From: an uncultured Hymenobacter sp.
GTDB lineage: Bacteria > Bacteroidota > Bacteroidia > Cytophagales > Hymenobacteraceae
Assembly: GCA_913776615.1 (NCBI GenBank)
Contig: CAJYPK010000046.1
Location: 62,001 to 126,000, forward strand
Direction of reading: 5' to 3'
Length of the DNA stretch: 64,000 nt
Each line of letters opens with the position of its first letter. Positions within the stretch are counted from its first letter, which is position 1. The notes under the pieces are model-generated. The model saw only the letters and a program-made list of their open reading frames with translations, had not been told where the DNA came from and made no database searches. Below, in pieces: positions 43,729-52,946 of this stretch. A program made the position numbers and the translations under genes.

Positions 43729-45153
43729 ATGTCCATCCTGCTGCAAATTGCCGCCCGTGAAATCCGGGCTGTGGCCCGCTCGCGCGGCGGGCGCGGCCTG
43801 GGGCTGTTGTTGCTAGGGCTACTCGCCTTCTGCCTGCTGGCGGGGCGGGCCGAGTACCGGCAGGCTGCCGCTAGCCGCGCCCGCGCCCGGCAGGCTATGC
43901 GCACGTTTTTCCTGAGCCAGGGCGCGGCCAACCCGCACAGCGCGGTACACTACGGCACCTACGTATTCCGGCCCTACTCGGTGCTGAGCGTGGTCGACCC
44001 CGGCATCACGCCCTTCGTGGGCACCACCCTGCGGCTGGAGGGCCACACCCAGAACCAGGTGCAGTTTGCCCCCAGCGAGCGCGGCTCGTCGGTGCTGCGC
44101 TTCGGGCCGCTCTCGCTCACGCTGCTCTGGCAGGTGGTGCTGCCGCTGGGGCTGCTGTTTCTGGCCCACGGCGCGGTGGTGGACGAGCGCCAGGCCGGCA
44201 CGCTGCGGCTGCTGGCGGCGCAGGGCGTGGCCCCGCGCCAGGTGGTGGGCGGCAAGCTGCTGGGCTATGGCCTACTGGCGGCCGGGGCGCTGGGGGCCTC
44301 GGGGGCGGTGGTGCTGGGCCTGGCCGCCGGGGCACCGCCCGAAGCCACGGCCGGCCTGGGGCCGCGCCTGGCCGCGCTGCTGGGCGGCTACGCCCTCTAC
44401 TACCTGCTGCTGCTGGGGCTGGCCCTCTACGCCTCGGCCCGGCTGGCCAGCCCCAGCCAGGTGCTGGTAACGCTGCTGGCCGGCTGGGTGGCGGCCACCG
44501 TGCTGCTGCCCAAGCTGGCCGTGAGCGCGGGCGGGCAGGCGGCCCCGCTGCTTTCGCGTCAGCAGTTCGACGAGCAAATTGAGGCGGCTTATCAGCGCGG
44601 CATCAACGGCCACGACCCCAGCAACGCCCGCACCCAGCACCTGCAAGACTCGCTGCTGGCGCATTATAAGGTAAAGGAAGCGAGCCAACTGCCCCTCAAC
44701 GCCGACGGCCTGCTCATGCAAGCCGACGAGGACTACCGCGGCCGCGCCTACGACCAGCAGCTCGCCACCCTGCAAGCCCAGCTGGCCCGCCAAAACCAGC
44801 TCGCCGCCCGCGTGGCCCTGCTCGACCCGCTGCTGGCCGTGCGCCACCTGGGCCGCGGCCTGGCCCGCACCGACATACCCCAGCACCTCGATTTCGTGCG
44901 CCAGGCCGAAACCTATCGCCGGCAGCTCATTCGCACCCTCAACTACAAGATGGCCTACGGCGGCTCCCGGTCGGGCGACTACGACTGGCAGGTGCGCCCC
45001 GACTACTGGCGCACCCTGCCCGACTTCCAGTACCGGCCGCCCACGCTGGCCGCCAGCCTGCGCCCCTACCGCGCCGAACTGCTGGCCCTGCTCGGGTGGG
45101 TGGCCCTGGCCCTGGGGGGCCTGTACTGGGCGGCCGGCCGTCTGCGAGTGTGA
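43729..45153 (+). CDS. ABC-2 permease with large periplasmic loop (DUF3526 type), first of pair
   Basis: A 474-residue inner-membrane protein. After a first helix (GLLLLGLLAFCLLAG) comes an extracytoplasmic loop of about 85 residues, then five helices between about 130 and 260. A second soluble region of about 175 residues (270-445) and a final helix (LLALLGWVALALGGLYW) close the protein. This arrangement matches DUF3526-type ABC permeases. It sits 61 bases after the TonB receptor and 47 bases before a sister gene. The extracytoplasmic domains could contact periplasmic or outer-membrane partners. No substrate is known. Confidence 0.8.
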   Translation: MSILLQIAAREIRAVARSRGGRGLGLLLLGLLAFCLLAGRAEYRQAAASRARARQAMRTFFLSQGAANPHSAVHYGTYVFRPYSVLSVVDPGITPFVGTTLRLEGHTQNQVQFAPSERGSSVLRFGPLSLTLLWQVVLPLGLLFLAHGAVVDERQAGTLRLLAAQGVAPRQVVGGKLLGYGLLAAGALGASGAVVLGLAAGAPPEATAGLGPRLAALLGGYALYYLLLLGLALYASARLASPSQVLVTLLAGWVAATVLLPKLAVSAGGQAAPLLSRQQFDEQIEAAYQRGINGHDPSNARTQHLQDSLLAHYKVKEASQLPLNADGLLMQADEDYRGRAYDQQLATLQAQLARQNQLAARVALLDPLLAVRHLGRGLARTDIPQHLDFVRQAETYRRQLIRTLNYKMAYGGSRSGDYDWQVRPDYWRTLPDFQYRPPTLAASLRPYRAELLALLGWVALALGGLYWAAGRLRV

Positions 45154-45200
45154 ATCATTGCATTGATAGCCAATTTTTTACGCAATAAGCACCGCGCGCC

Positions 45201-46619
45201 ATGCTGTGGAAAATAGTTTTTGCCCACGAGTGGCTGCTGCTGCGCCGCCGGCCGCTGCTGCTGGCGGGCCTGGGGTTTTTGCTGCTGTGCGGGGCCTACG
45301 GGCTCTACGCCGGCCACTACTTCGCCCAGGGGGAGCGCACCGTGCTGCGCAGCCTGGAGGCCGGCCAGGCCGGGCGCCTGGCCCGGCACCTGGCCCGCGC
45401 CCAGGCCGATACCAGCACTGCCCAGGGCCGCCGCGACCGCCGCTGGGTGCACAATGCTGTCATCAGCGACCGCGAGTTGGCCGCGGTGGCCGCCCAGCCG
45501 CTGGCCCCGCTGGCGGGCCTGGCCATTGGCCAGCGCGACGTATACCCCGCCGCTTACCCCTGCCGGCCCTGGGACGATGCCTATGATGCTGCCTCGGGCG
45601 AGCTGCGCAACCCCGACCAGCTGCTGGCCGGCAACTTCGACCTGGCCTTCGTTATCCTCTACTTAGTGCCGCTCTTTGCCATCGCCTACGCGCACAATGT
45701 ACTGGCCGAGGAGCACGCCCAGCACACCTACCGTCTGCTGCGGGTGCAGGCCGGCTCGGTGCGGGCCGTGGTAGGCTACAAGCTGCTGTTTCGGCTGGGG
45801 GTGGTGCTGGCCGTGGTGCTGGGCTTAAGCCTGGCAGGCTTCGGGCTGAATGCCGTGCCGCTGGCACCCGCCGCGCCCTGGCTAGGGTGGCTGCTGCTGA
45901 GCGCGCTCTACGTCGTGGCCTGGTTTGCGGGCATCTACGCGGTGGCGGCGGCCACCCACAGTGCGGGCGCGGCGGCGCTGGGGCTGCTCGGGGCCTGGGT
46001 GGGGCTGGTGGTGCTGGGGCCGGCCGCCCTCACCTACGCCCAGCAGCGCCAGCAGGCCGACCCCGAGGCCCTGGCCCTGGTATCGGTGGGCCGCGACCAG
46101 CGCACCAACCCCTGGCAGTGGCGGCTGCCCGTCATCCGGGCGGCGTTTTACCGGGTGGCCCCGCGTTTTGCCCACCCCCGCTACGTCTCCCGCGATACCG
46201 CCCAGCTGCGCTTTCTGGCCTACACCGAGTTGCAACACCAGCAGAAGGACAGCGCCGGCTCGACCCAGGTGCGCGAGCAGGCCCGCCTCTACCGGCAGGC
46301 GTGCCGGCTGGCCCCGCTGCTGCCGGTGCTGGCCACCCAGCAGGCTTTCAACCGGCTTAGCCAGAGCGAGCTACCCGACCACTTGGCCTTCGTACGGGCC
46401 GTGCGCCGCTACCAGCGCCAGCGCCGCTATTTCAGCTACGGCTACGACCTGAGCGGCGCACCCTTCGGGCCGGCCCAGGTGCGGCAACTGCCGGCGTTTC
46501 GCTACCGGCCGGGGGTAGCGTGGGTGCCGCTGGCCTGGCCGGGGGCCGTGCTGGCGGCCTGGGCGCTGGGCCTGGCGGCGCTGGGCTACGCCCGCCTGGG
46601 CCGGGCCGGCGCGCCGTGA
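45201..46619 (+). CDS. ABC-2 permease with large periplasmic loop (DUF3526 type), second of pair
   Basis: A 472-residue sister of the preceding permease with the same plan: helix 1 (LLLAGLGFLLLCGAYGLYAG), an extracytoplasmic loop, a helical core (LAFVILYLVPLFAIAYAHNVLAEEHAQ, with the same E-x-x-x-x-T-x-x-L coupling-helix style), a second soluble part (about 270-440) and a last helix. The two would form a heterodimer driven by the ATPase at 40591. It ends the operon; a terminator was not identified with confidence. Confidence 0.8.
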   Translation: MLWKIVFAHEWLLLRRRPLLLAGLGFLLLCGAYGLYAGHYFAQGERTVLRSLEAGQAGRLARHLARAQADTSTAQGRRDRRWVHNAVISDRELAAVAAQPLAPLAGLAIGQRDVYPAAYPCRPWDDAYDAASGELRNPDQLLAGNFDLAFVILYLVPLFAIAYAHNVLAEEHAQHTYRLLRVQAGSVRAVVGYKLLFRLGVVLAVVLGLSLAGFGLNAVPLAPAAPWLGWLLLSALYVVAWFAGIYAVAAATHSAGAAALGLLGAWVGLVVLGPAALTYAQQRQQADPEALALVSVGRDQRTNPWQWRLPVIRAAFYRVAPRFAHPRYVSRDTAQLRFLAYTELQHQQKDSAGSTQVREQARLYRQACRLAPLLPVLATQQAFNRLSQSELPDHLAFVRAVRRYQRQRRYFSYGYDLSGAPFGPAQVRQLPAFRYRPGVAWVPLAWPGAVLAAWALGLAALGYARLGRAGAP

Positions 46620-46794
46620 GGCAGGCAGTGAGTAGGGCCAGGAGGCACGCGGCGCCTTCCCTTCTTCTCGATTTCAAAGCCCGCCCTAAGCCACAGGCTG
46701 ATTTAAGCTCCGCGGGCAGGTGCTTTGCAGCCAAACTCGCTGCCGTTAGCGTATTGGCTGTGCCCGGGCGGCACTATGCTTATCGCCTGCCGGG

Positions 46795-46971
46795 CTACGA
46801 CGACTTAGCGAGCGCCGGGCGGCCTTCTTCCAAATCCAACTCGTTTTCGAGCTTGCGCAGCACCTCTTCGCTGGGGCGCTGCCCGCGGCGCGGCGCTTCC
46901 AGCTGGCCGTGCTCGAAGTAAATGAGTATTTCCTGCCATTTCTGCAACGGGCTAAGGGTGGCCTCGGGCAC
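46795..46971 (-). pseudogene. C-terminal remnant resembling a CPA1-type Na+/H+ antiporter tail
   Basis: A 58-residue frame reads QKWQEILIYFEHG and then SEEVLRKLENELDLEEGR before the stop at 46795. A tail of the form (I/V)SEEVLRxLExELDLEEAR is typical of CPA1 antiporters. No membrane part is present; upstream reading meets a stop at about 46996. It lies in the 512-base gap between the permease and mbnP genes; the rest of that gap shows no gene. The resemblance is from memory and short. Confidence 0.4.
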
Positions 46972-47131
46972 TGTGCTGGAGCTACCCGTCTACTATAATT
47001 TAGCTAGTCAGAAAGTGCTAGTACTTTGTGCGCTTCTCATAGCAAATTGCACTACTAAACAGTGATTGTTTCACATTGGGCCATTTCCGTATTTAACGAA
47101 GGCGATAGCTGTTACCGTTACTGAATACCTC

Positions 47132-47935
47132 ATGCTGAAGCTGTGCTCTACTTCCCGGCCGTTGGCGCTAGCGTTTCTCTCGCTGCCCCTGCTGACCGGC
47201 TATACAAAAGACCGCGCGCCGGTGGCCGGTGCCCCGACCGGCTCCGTCGTGTTCGCGGTAGCCAACGTGGTCGGGAGTCAGCCGCTAGCCCTCAACAGCA
47301 CGACCTACACGACTGCGGGCGGCGAGGCGCTCCAGGTCAGCACCTTCGAGTATTACCTGTCCAATATTCAATTTAAAAAGGCCGACGGCACGGTGTACGC
47401 GGCGCCCGACACGTACCTTCTGATTAACCAGGCCAAGGCGGCCAGCCAGCGCTTCACCGTGGCCGGCGTGCCGGCTGGCCACTACACCGGCATCAGCTTT
47501 ATCGTGGGGGTCGATGCCCAAAAGACGGGCCTCACCGACCCGCTCGCCTTTACCGGCAAGCTGGATGCCCTCAACCCGGCCAACAACATGTACTGGGCCT
47601 GGAACAGCGGCCACATCTTTTTGAAGCTGGAAGGCACGGTGACCCCGGCCGGCGGTACGGCCCGGCCGCTCACCTGCCACGTGGGCGGCTACGCGGCCCC
47701 GTACAATGCCATTGTCAGGGCCACGCCAACGTTTGGGACCAACAAGCTGACCGTGCGTGCCGGCCGCGCGCCCGAGCTGCGCCTGCAAGCCGACCTGCTG
47801 CGCATGTTCGACAGCGTAACGCACGTGCCGCTACGCACGTTTCCGGGCACGCACATGCCCGGCCCCGAGTCGGTGGCGGTGGCCCGAAACTACGCGGCTG
47901 GTATGTTCAGCGTGCAGCAGGTGGTGGCTAATTAG
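47132..47935 (+). CDS. MbnP family protein
   Basis: A 267-residue exported protein of the family named after the methanobactin-associated copper protein MbnP. Family marks are VSTFEYYLSNIQFKKADGTV, YLLINQAKAASQRFTVAGVP, ISFIVGVDAQKTG, ALNPANNMYWAWNSGHIFLK and the CHVGGY segment. MbnP proteins are periplasmic and bind copper. The N-terminus is a signal sequence ending LPLLTGYTKDR, where lipoprotein relatives would have LTGC; here Tyr replaces the Cys. ATG 47132 opens this signal. The gene heads a group with a Cys-rich small protein and TonB receptors. Confidence 0.85.
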   Translation: MLKLCSTSRPLALAFLSLPLLTGYTKDRAPVAGAPTGSVVFAVANVVGSQPLALNSTTYTTAGGEALQVSTFEYYLSNIQFKKADGTVYAAPDTYLLINQAKAASQRFTVAGVPAGHYTGISFIVGVDAQKTGLTDPLAFTGKLDALNPANNMYWAWNSGHIFLKLEGTVTPAGGTARPLTCHVGGYAAPYNAIVRATPTFGTNKLTVRAGRAPELRLQADLLRMFDSVTHVPLRTFPGTHMPGPESVAVARNYAAGMFSVQQVVAN

Positions 47936-48013
47936 CCAATCTGCGCCACGGCGTACCAGCCAGTATTGCCAAGGCCAGCCAAGGAAGTTCGTTCATACTT
48001 CCCCGGCTGGCCT

Positions 48014-48021
48014 TACCTTTG
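48014..48021 (+). promoter_or_regulatory. -7 element before the small Cys-containing gene
   Basis: TACCTTTG fits the TAnnTTTG consensus, 19 bases before the GTG start at 48041. No strong -33 element was found. Confidence 0.4.
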
Positions 48022-48040
48022 CCTCGTTGAAGGACATTCT

Positions 48041-48412
48041 GTGAAGGCTTTTTTCTCCTACCTGCTCATTTCGCTCGTGCTGCTGCAAACGTTCAGCCGC
48101 GAAGTGTTGGTGGTGGATTTTACCCTGAACCGGGCCACGATTACGGCGCGCTTCTGCGTCAACAAAGCCCGCCCGCAGCTGCACTGCGACGGCAAGTGCT
48201 ACTTTGCCAAGCAGCTCAAAAAGCAGGAGGAGCGGGAAAATAAATCGGCCGGGCCGCTCAAGGAGCGGCTGGAGATGCTGCCCGCCGCGTTCAGCTGCTG
48301 GCAGGCCGCGCCGACCCGGCCCGCGTGCCGCCCCGCCCCGAGCTACGCGGTGCTGGTACCCGGCCGCTATGCCGCGCCCCTGGCGGCGGTGTTTCGCCCG
48401 CCGCTGGGCTAG
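48041..48412 (+). CDS. Small conserved exported protein with Cys motifs
   Basis: A 123-residue protein. A hydrophobic N-terminus (FFSYLLISLVLLQTFS) is followed by LVVDFTLNRATI, then CVNKARPQLHCDGKCYFAKQL, written here as three Cys in the pattern C-x10-C-x3-C, and a charged stretch. Proteins with this CVNKxxPxLxCxGKC block recur in Bacteroidota near copper and TonB-receptor genes, by my recollection, but have no assigned role. The start is inferred as GTG 48041, which opens the signal; upstream codons lie in the promoter. Its neighbours are mbnP and a siderophore-type receptor, which fits a metal-handling role. Confidence 0.7.
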   Translation: MKAFFSYLLISLVLLQTFSREVLVVDFTLNRATITARFCVNKARPQLHCDGKCYFAKQLKKQEERENKSAGPLKERLEMLPAAFSCWQAAPTRPACRPAPSYAVLVPGRYAAPLAAVFRPPLG

Positions 48413-48709
48413 CGGCGGCTACTAGGCAATACTTTCTTCGGGGATAAGTGCGCTTTGGCGGCACCCTAGGTGGGGCCGGCCAGGCTAGTGCGCGCCAGTA
48501 TCTGGCTATGGGCTAGGTAGCTGCGGCTGCAACATCAGTTCGAGGAGGGGAGTCGGTGGCCTGATGCGGCGCTGCTTAGCCAGGCCAAGCAAGCCGCCTT
48601 TTCTGGCTGCGCGGGTGGCGCCAATACGAAGCAGCGGGGTACCGCTGCGGCCACCCCCGTCTTTTTGGTCCGCCGGTGCCCCGTGCGGTCGCGACTTCCC
48701 CCTTATTTC

Positions 48710-51079
48710 ATGGAAAAATTTATTGCCCTGGCGATGGGGCTGTGGCTACTGGCGCTCGGTAGCCAGGCCCAGCGCCTGCACGGCACGGCCACCACCCCGG
48801 CTGGCACGCCCATTCCGGGCCTGAGCATCAGCTTGCTTGGTACTTCCTACGGCACGCTCACGACCGAGCAGGGCACATTTGCGCTCGATAACGTAGCCCC
48901 CGGCGCCTATACGCTGGTAGCCAGCGGGCTAGGGTACCGCACCACCCGGCAGCCCGTGGCCGTGGCCGCCGACCAACCCACTACCGTGGCGCTGCAAGTA
49001 CCCAAAAGCCAACTGGCGCTGCAGGAAGTGACGGTGCTGGAACGGCCGGCCCGCGCCCGCGACAAGGCCAGCGCCTACGCCGCCCGCCTGCCCATCGCCA
49101 ACCTCGAAAACCCGCAGGTAATCAACACCGTGCCCAATCAGGTGATAATGGAGCAGGCGGCCCTGGACCTCCCCACCATCACTCGCAACCTGCCGGGCGT
49201 GAGCAAGAGCTGGGCCTCGGTGTCGAGCTACTTCACCAGCCGGGGCTTCAACACCCGCAACTACTACCGCAACGGCGTGGCCAGCTACTCGACCGCCGAC
49301 CTTGACCCGGTCAACATCGAGCAGCTGGTGGCCGTGAAGGGGCCGGTGGGCACGCTCTTCGGCGGGCCGCTGGTTTCGTTCGGGGGCCTGCTCAACCGCA
49401 TCACCAAGCGGCCCTTCGACGGCACCCGCGCGGAGCTGAGCTACCAGGGCGGCAGCTACGATTTGAGCCGCTTCACGGCCGACGTGAATACGGCGCTCAC
49501 CCGCGACCGGCGCCTGCTCCTGCGCGTGACGGCCGCCCAGCACTACGAGGGCAGCTTCCAGGACGCGGGCTTTGTGCGCGGCACCTTCGTGGCCCCGAGC
49601 CTGCTGTATAAGGTCAACGACCGGCTCTCGCTTTCGCTCGATGCCGAGTTCTACGCCCGCGAGCAAACCTCGGCCCCGCAGATTGCGCCCCTCGGGCCCC
49701 GGCAGGCGGGCACCACGCGGGTGGGGGCCAGCAGCCCCGCCCAGACGCGCCTCGACTACCGCCGGGCCTACAGCAACAACACCGTGACGCTGCGCGACCC
49801 CAACCTCAGCGTGTACGCCCAGGCCAACTATAAGCTCTCGGAGCAGTGGACGTCGCAGAGCAACGTGACGCGCACGCAAACCCAAAACCTGGGCAACTAC
49901 TTGACTTTTAGTTTGCTGCGCGGCGACTCCACGCTGCGCCGCAACGTGACGCAGTACCCCACCTCGCTGTTTACGGTCACGCAGTTGCAACAGAACTTTA
50001 TCGGTGACTTTCAGCTTGGGCCGGTGCGCAACCGCCTGCTAGTGGGGCTGGACTTTTACCAGAACAGCAGCAATTTCTCCTCTAACGCACCCAGCGGGCG
50101 GGCGTTTGACACGCTGGCCGTGACGCGGGCCATGCCCCGCTACGGGCTCATCAGCCCGGCCACCATCACAACTAAAATCGGTAACCTAGTACCCACGTAC
50201 TCTTCTTCCAGCCAGTCGGTGTACGGGGCCTACGTCTCGGACGTGGTCAACCTCACCCCGAGGCTCTCGGCCATGCTGAGTTTGCGCGTGGACCGCTTCG
50301 TGAGCGCGGGCAGCACCAACCTGGCCACCAACATCACCTCCGGCGACTACCAGCAAACGGCCCTTTCGCCCAAGCTTGGGCTGGTGTACGAGCTGCTGCC
50401 GGGCCGCGTGTCGATGTTCGGCAACTACAACAGCGGCTTTCAGAACGTGACGGGCTCCGACGTGAACGGCCGCCAGTTCAAGCCCCAGTACGGCAACCAG
50501 TTGGAAGGCGGCGTGAAGGCCGAGCTGAAGCGCGACGTGCTCAGCGCCACTGTGAGCTACTACGACATTCGGGTGGACAACACGCTGCGCAGCGACGTCA
50601 ACAACGCGGGCTTTTCCATCCAAGACGGCACCCAGTATAGCCGCGGCGTAGAGGTCGACGTGCAGGCGCGCCCGGTTTCGGGCCTGCTGGTGCTGGCCGG
50701 CTTCACCTACAACGATAGCCGCCTGACCACCGCCGACGCCAGTGTGAGCGACCGCCGGCCGGCCACCGCCGGGCCGGGCCGCACCGTCAATTTCTGGGCC
50801 AGCTACTCGCTGCCCGCGCAGGCTTTGCGGGGCCTAGGGGCGGGCTTTGGGGGTAATTACTTCGGTGATAACCTGCTCATTAACTCGGCCACCGCCGGGC
50901 AGTTTACGCTGCCAGCCTACACGCTGCTCAATGCGGGTGTGTTCTTCAACCGCCCGCGCTACCGCCTGGCCGCCAACCTCGACAACCTGGCCAACCGCCA
51001 GTACTACACCGGCGGCTTCGGCACCTACACGCCGGGGATGCTGCGCCGCTTCATCGGCACGTTCACGCTCAAATTTTAA
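48710..51079 (+). CDS. TonB-dependent siderophore-type receptor
   Basis: A 789-residue outer-membrane receptor with a signal peptide (GLWLLALGSQAQ) and a carboxypeptidase-regulatory-like domain (about 22-100). The plug is related to FhuE-type receptors (NPQVINTVPNQVIMEQAALD; GFNTRNYYRNGVASYSTADL; QLVAVKGPVGTLFGG), and the barrel ends RRFIGTFTLKF. It is followed 12 bases later by an exported DJ-1/PfpI protein, so the two are probably cotranscribed. The 297 bases upstream (48413-48709) show no gene and no operator copy. Confidence 0.87.
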   Translation: MEKFIALAMGLWLLALGSQAQRLHGTATTPAGTPIPGLSISLLGTSYGTLTTEQGTFALDNVAPGAYTLVASGLGYRTTRQPVAVAADQPTTVALQVPKSQLALQEVTVLERPARARDKASAYAARLPIANLENPQVINTVPNQVIMEQAALDLPTITRNLPGVSKSWASVSSYFTSRGFNTRNYYRNGVASYSTADLDPVNIEQLVAVKGPVGTLFGGPLVSFGGLLNRITKRPFDGTRAELSYQGGSYDLSRFTADVNTALTRDRRLLLRVTAAQHYEGSFQDAGFVRGTFVAPSLLYKVNDRLSLSLDAEFYAREQTSAPQIAPLGPRQAGTTRVGASSPAQTRLDYRRAYSNNTVTLRDPNLSVYAQANYKLSEQWTSQSNVTRTQTQNLGNYLTFSLLRGDSTLRRNVTQYPTSLFTVTQLQQNFIGDFQLGPVRNRLLVGLDFYQNSSNFSSNAPSGRAFDTLAVTRAMPRYGLISPATITTKIGNLVPTYSSSSQSVYGAYVSDVVNLTPRLSAMLSLRVDRFVSAGSTNLATNITSGDYQQTALSPKLGLVYELLPGRVSMFGNYNSGFQNVTGSDVNGRQFKPQYGNQLEGGVKAELKRDVLSATVSYYDIRVDNTLRSDVNNAGFSIQDGTQYSRGVEVDVQARPVSGLLVLAGFTYNDSRLTTADASVSDRRPATAGPGRTVNFWASYSLPAQALRGLGAGFGGNYFGDNLLINSATAGQFTLPAYTLLNAGVFFNRPRYRLAANLDNLANRQYYTGGFGTYTPGMLRRFIGTFTLKF

Positions 51080-51091
51080 TTCGCAAAAATC

Positions 51092-51868
51092 ATGAAATCA
51101 ATAGTTTGTCTACTGCTCTTGCTGGCCCTAGGGCACCTGGGCTGCGCCCAGACCCGGCCGGCGGCCATAACCCCGCCGCCGCCGTCTCCCGTCGAGAAGC
51201 GCCTTAACGTGGCCGTACTGGTGTACCCCGGCGTGGGCCTGGGCGATTTCAACTTTCCTACCGATGTTTTCATCAAGGCCAATCGCCTGACCCGGGGCCA
51301 GTACAACGTGTACACGGTGGCCCTGCAGCCGGGGCCGGTGCGCACCCAGGGCGGGGCGGCCGTGCTGCTGCCCAACTACGTGGCCGGCCACCTGCCCCGG
51401 CCCGACATCCTGGTGGTGCCCGGCGGCACGGTGGGCCTGGTTGATAGTATGGCCCGCCAGCGCCAGCCCATCATCGACCTCATTCGCCACTACCGCGATA
51501 GTGTGAAGGTGCTCATGTCGGTGTGCACTGGCGCCTACCTGCTTGGCGCGGCCGGGGCGCTCGATGGGCACCGCGCCACCACGCACTACTTCGTAGCCAA
51601 CGACTTGCAGGGCGAGTACCCCAAGATGACGCTGGTGCGCAACGTGCGCTACGTGCAGGATGGGCGCCTGCTCACCACCTCGGGCGTGACCACCGGCACC
51701 GACGGGGCCATGCACCTGGTGGAGCAGTACAGCGGCGCGCGTATCGTGGGCTTTGTGGAGCGCGGCCTGCAATACCTGCCGAAAGAAGCCGAAACCTGGC
51801 CCACGCCCGTGGAGGGCATGAAGTTCGACCGGGAGATGCAGAAGAAAAACGGGATGCTGATGAAGTAG
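51092..51868 (+). CDS. Exported DJ-1/PfpI family protein
   Basis: A 258-residue protein with a signal sequence (IVCLLLLLALGHLGCAQ; Cys18 could also be a lipoprotein site). A GATase1/PfpI-like domain follows (VAVLVYPGVGLGDFNFPTDV; RPDILVVPGGTVGLVD), with the nucleophile C145 in VLMSVCTGAYLLG and a late conserved ATTHY. The nearest characterised relatives I recall are isonitrile hydratase-like proteins, which share the CT pair, but these are cytoplasmic and this one is exported. It lies between two TonB receptors and beside a paralog at 51904. Confidence 0.82.
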   Translation: MKSIVCLLLLLALGHLGCAQTRPAAITPPPPSPVEKRLNVAVLVYPGVGLGDFNFPTDVFIKANRLTRGQYNVYTVALQPGPVRTQGGAAVLLPNYVAGHLPRPDILVVPGGTVGLVDSMARQRQPIIDLIRHYRDSVKVLMSVCTGAYLLGAAGALDGHRATTHYFVANDLQGEYPKMTLVRNVRYVQDGRLLTTSGVTTGTDGAMHLVEQYSGARIVGFVERGLQYLPKEAETWPTPVEGMKFDREMQKKNGMLMK

Positions 51869-51903
51869 CACTTTGTAAAGTAATCTTTTACCGAATTTTT
51901 GCC

Positions 51904-52851
51904 ATGAAATATTTTCTCTTAAGCCTGCTGGCGCTGCTAGTGGCTACCGGTAGCCAGGCGCAACCGACCACCGGCCCCCAGCACCTCAACGTGGCCTTCG
52001 TCGTGTTTCCGGGTGTGGAGGCCCTCGACCTGACCGGGCCGCTCGACGTGCTGGTTAACGCCAGCAACCTCACCAACGGCGGCTACCACTGCTACACCGT
52101 GGCCCTCACCGACTCGCTGCTGACGACCGACCAGGGCGGGCTGCGCCTGAAGCCCGACTATACCTTCGCCACCGCCCCCCGGCCCGACCTGGTGGTGGTG
52201 CCGGGCGGGCCGGGCGTGGCCCGCAGCCGGCAGAACGCCGCCTTCGTGGCCCAGCTCAAGGACCTAAGCGGGCGGGCCACTCAAACCATGTCGGTGTGCA
52301 CCGGGGCGCTGCTGCTGGCCCAGGCCGGCGTGCTCGACGGCCACCGCGCCACCACCCACCAGGGCAGCACCGACGAGCTGGCCCGGCAGTTTCCCAAGGT
52401 GAACGTGGTGCCGGGCGTGCGCTACGTGGTGGATGGCCCGGTGCTGACGACGGCCGGCGTGACGGCCGGCATCGACGGGGCCTTTTACCTGGTCGAGAAA
52501 TACAACGGCCCCACGGTGGCCGAAGTCGTGGCCGACGTGATGCAATATCCCCGCCTGAATACTGCCCAGGCGCAGCAGCCCAATGCCCACCCGGCGACCA
52601 ACTTGTTTGCTCAGGCGGCTCCTGCGACGGGCACGCAGTCGATGGCTCTGCACCCGCAAGCTGGGCGGCCATCAATCGCGCGCCCATCGACCAAGGCCGC
52701 CCCGCTGGCTTCGACCACCGACCCGGTGTGCCACATGGGCATCACAGCGGCCACCAAATACCGCGCCACCTACCAGGGCAAAACCTACGGCTTCTGCTCG
52801 GAGGGCTGCCGCAAGGTATTCGCAGCCAAGCCTTCACAATACATACCATAA
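51904..52851 (+). CDS. Exported DJ-1/PfpI protein fused to a C-terminal YHS metal-binding domain
   Basis: A 315-residue protein with a signal peptide (LLSLLALLVATGSQAQ), a PfpI/GATase1 domain (about 25-220: FVVFPGVEALDLTGPLDVLV, nucleophile C132 in TMSVCTGALLLAQ), a linker rich in Ala, Pro and Gln, and a YHS domain at the end (about 272-314). The YHS ligands are visible in DPVCHMG and YGFCSEGCRKVF. YHS domains bind heavy metals in copper and mercury proteins. The PfpI half shares the LDLTGP and CTG motifs of isonitrile hydratase-like enzymes. The fusion is unusual and suggests action on a metal-bound molecule in the periplasm. Confidence 0.85.
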   Translation: MKYFLLSLLALLVATGSQAQPTTGPQHLNVAFVVFPGVEALDLTGPLDVLVNASNLTNGGYHCYTVALTDSLLTTDQGGLRLKPDYTFATAPRPDLVVVPGGPGVARSRQNAAFVAQLKDLSGRATQTMSVCTGALLLAQAGVLDGHRATTHQGSTDELARQFPKVNVVPGVRYVVDGPVLTTAGVTAGIDGAFYLVEKYNGPTVAEVVADVMQYPRLNTAQAQQPNAHPATNLFAQAAPATGTQSMALHPQAGRPSIARPSTKAAPLASTTDPVCHMGITAATKYRATYQGKTYGFCSEGCRKVFAAKPSQYIP

Positions 52852-52862
52852 ATAGAATTAAA

Positions 52863-52884
52863 ACTCAGATAGCTAAGCTACTGA
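52863..52884 (+). terminator. Small stem-loop after the PfpI-YHS gene
   Basis: CTCAG and TAGCT pair with AGCTA and CTGAG around a single A, with one bulged A. It lies 12 bases after the stop codon. No T-run follows. Confidence 0.3.
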
Positions 52885-52946
52885 GCGTATCGGCGGGCCT
52901 CCTGGTTCCGCTAGAGTACCCAGTAGCCTGGCTTGCATTTCACCTC

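Noticed and set aside
48526..48545. TGCAACATCAGTTCGAG as a further zinc-type operator before the receptor at 48710
   Set aside because: Only the left half matches; the right half has several mismatches and no promoter element follows at the right distance.
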